DNA from: Pseudomonadota bacterium
GTDB lineage: Bacteria > Desulfobacterota > Syntrophia > Syntrophales > JADFWA01
Length of the DNA: 6,387 nucleotides
Reading direction: 5' to 3'
Assembly: GCA_015222855.1 (NCBI GenBank)
Contig: JADFWA010000151.1
Coordinates: forward strand, 1 to 6,387
This document shows, piece by piece, positions 5,487 through 6,387 of this stretch; position 1 is the stretch's first letter; every line of letters begins with the position of its first letter. The notes under the pieces are model-generated. The model was not told where the DNA came from, did not search any database, and saw only the letters and a program-made list of their open reading frames with translations. Position numbers and translations under genes: made by a program.

Positions 5487-5548
5487 AAAGCAGGTGTTGG
5501 TTTCCTTCCGTACCCGCGCAGGTTTTTCAGGTCGCCCCCTTCCCTCTC

Positions 5549-5695
5549 ATGATTTTCACGCTGTTGATTATCAACTTTTTCCAAAAGGAATCTGTCCTGA
5601 ACTGGGCTGAAGGCAAGGCATGGATGAAATCGGTATTAGGAGCTCTTTCCGGGACTATGCCGACCGCCCTGGGGAAGCCCTACAGACCTGATTGA
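5549..5695 (+). pseudogene. unrecognised coding-like scrap with one hydrophobic segment
   Basis: The frame from ATG 5549 to TGA 5693-5695 gives 48 residues. A hydrophobic stretch (PLMIFTLLIINFF, beginning two codons before the ATG) is followed by QKESVLNWAEGKAWMKSVLG and a proline-rich end finishing in GKPYRPD. The pattern of a membrane segment and a short charged tail looks like the C-terminus of a membrane protein. The frame is open upstream to 5450. No family is recognised and no good ribosome site is seen. It may be a leftover of a deleted gene. Confidence 0.25.
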
Positions 5696-5732
5696 TCCTT
5701 CCATGTATTTTTCTTCAGTATAATAATCATAA

Positions 5733-6387
5733 TCAGTCAATCCTCAGCACCTTTCCACCCTTTATTTTCCTCTCCTTAAGCTCAACCAATGCCTTATTGG
5801 CCTCTTCCAGGGGGAATTCCTGGACATGTGGTTTTATGGAAATTTCAACCGCCAACTCTATGAATTCACTGATATCTTTTCTGGCCACATTGGCCACGCT
5901 TTTTATCTCTTTTTCAAGCCAGAGGTGAGTGGGGTAATCCAGTTTTAAAAGATATTCCTTGTCGGTATCTTCTTTTCGAATGGCATTGATTACCAATCGG
6001 CCGCCGCATTCCAGATTTTTCAGACCTTCGACGATCGGCTTCCATGCAGGTGTAGTGTCGATGATACTGTGCAGTTTTTCCGGGGATTCATCTGCCGTGT
6101 CACCAGCCCAGACCGCTCCCAGCTCTTTGGCGAAGATTTGTTCCTTTTCACTTCTGGCAAAGACAAATACCCTGGAGTTTGGATACATATGACGCGCCAT
6201 CTTGAGTACGAGGTGAGCTGAAGCACCAAAGCCGGTCAGCCCCAGGTTCTGTCCGTCTTCCAAATTTGTTAATCTCAAAGACCGGTAACCAATGGCGCCG
6301 GCACATAAAAGTGGTGCAGCTTCCGAATCTGAGAAGACATCCGGGATAGGATAGGCGAAATCTTCCGGAACGGTCATATACTCGGCA
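5733..6387 (-). CDS. zinc-dependent alcohol dehydrogenase, C-terminal part (runs off right edge)
   Basis: The minus-strand frame is open from the right edge to TGA at 5735-5733, about 217 residues; the N-terminal third lies outside. The first visible residues AEYMTVPEDFAYPIPD are internal, so the methionine at 6377 is not the real start. Counting from that Met, APLLCAGAIGYR (21-32) includes Cys25, the third ligand of the catalytic zinc in AdhP-type enzymes. The nucleotide-binding turn reads GFGASA (50-55 region) instead of the usual GxGxxG, a form seen in a subgroup of bacterial alcohol dehydrogenases. FARSEKEQIFAKELGAVWAG (73-92) is the second strand with its cofactor-specificity end and following helix; an Arg after the strand hints at some NADP preference. 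The end, FPLEEANKALVELKERKIKG then GKVLRID, is the standard medium-chain dehydrogenase C-terminus. It would oxidise or reduce an alcohol/aldehyde pair; the substrate is not readable. It converges on the decayed interval, and no clear terminator follows. Confidence 0.9.
   Translation of the reverse strand, partial: AEYMTVPEDFAYPIPDVFSDSEAAPLLCAGAIGYRSLRLTNLEDGQNLGLTGFGASAHLVLKMARHMYPNSRVFVFARSEKEQIFAKELGAVWAGDTADESPEKLHSIIDTTPAWKPIVEGLKNLECGGRLVINAIRKEDTDKEYLLKLDYPTHLWLEKEIKSVANVARKDISEFIELAVEISIKPHVQEFPLEEANKALVELKERKIKGGKVLRID

Larger units (their letters stand above)
4760..5732. other. gene-poor decayed interval between rarA and the alcohol dehydrogenase gene
   Basis: Nearly 1 kb holds no intact gene on either strand. 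It contains the clasped hairpin repeat (4788-4843), the DUF488-like start, the BMP 5' fragment, the CGC-rAG repeat and two coding-like scraps. The rest, including 4844-4889, 4983-5045 and 5696-5732, shows nothing I can name. No IS end, transposase piece or attachment site is apparent. Confidence 0.6.

Noticed and set aside
5410..5610. 66-codon plus-strand frame
   Set aside because: Overlaps two more protein-like scraps in other frames, has an arginine/serine/proline-rich chance-like composition and no ribosome site.
5733..6377. Methionine at 6377 as the start of the alcohol dehydrogenase
   Set aside because: The frame stays open upstream to the window edge as A-E-Y before this Met, and the family needs about 120 more N-terminal residues with the first zinc ligands.

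Overview
The window looks like a piece of a mid-GC anaerobic bacterial chromosome. A Desulfobacterota (former Deltaproteobacteria, Syntrophus-like) source fits best, because the DUF6125-type protein, the TrpB2-type tryptophan synthase and the BMP-type binding-protein start all resemble proteins I associate with that group. This is inference from protein style, not from a marker gene. No tRNA, rRNA, CRISPR array, IS element or phage gene is visible.

Left part (1-1206, minus strand): a two-gene operon reads toward the left edge. A complete cysteine-rich DUF6125-type protein (454-1206) is followed without any spacer by an eIF-2B/MtnA-like sugar-phosphate isomerase homologue cut by the window edge (1-453). 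A near-consensus sigma70 promoter (1285-1313, minus) drives it.

Centre (1319-3269, plus strand): a divergent promoter leads into a roughly 200-nt leader. The leader holds a 22-codon leader peptide with three consecutive Trp codons (1385-1453), a cascade of mutually exclusive RNA pairings, and an 11-bp intrinsic terminator (1532-1560). It ends at trpB2 (1612-2973), the PLP-dependent tryptophan synthase beta chain of the second subfamily. This reads as a complete ribosome-mediated transcription attenuator controlling a stand-alone trpB2, and it is the most notable element in the window. A small cysteine-rich protein gene (about 2982-3269) is transcriptionally coupled behind trpB2.

Right-centre (3270-4759): a G/C-strand-biased repeat with two hairpins separates the trp unit from rarA (mgsA), a complete AAA+ replication/recombination ATPase gene.

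Right part (4760-5732): a gene graveyard. It has a two-hairpin repeat, the first 15 codons of a DUF488-like gene ending in a stop, the signal peptide and first ~50 mature residues of a BMP-family ABC-transporter binding protein broken off next to a CGC-A/T-rAG short repeat, and two unrecognised coding-like scraps. At the right edge (5733-6387, minus) is the C-terminal two-thirds of a zinc-dependent alcohol dehydrogenase. Several fragments, together with palindromic repeats, suggest a site of repeated rearrangement and deletion.
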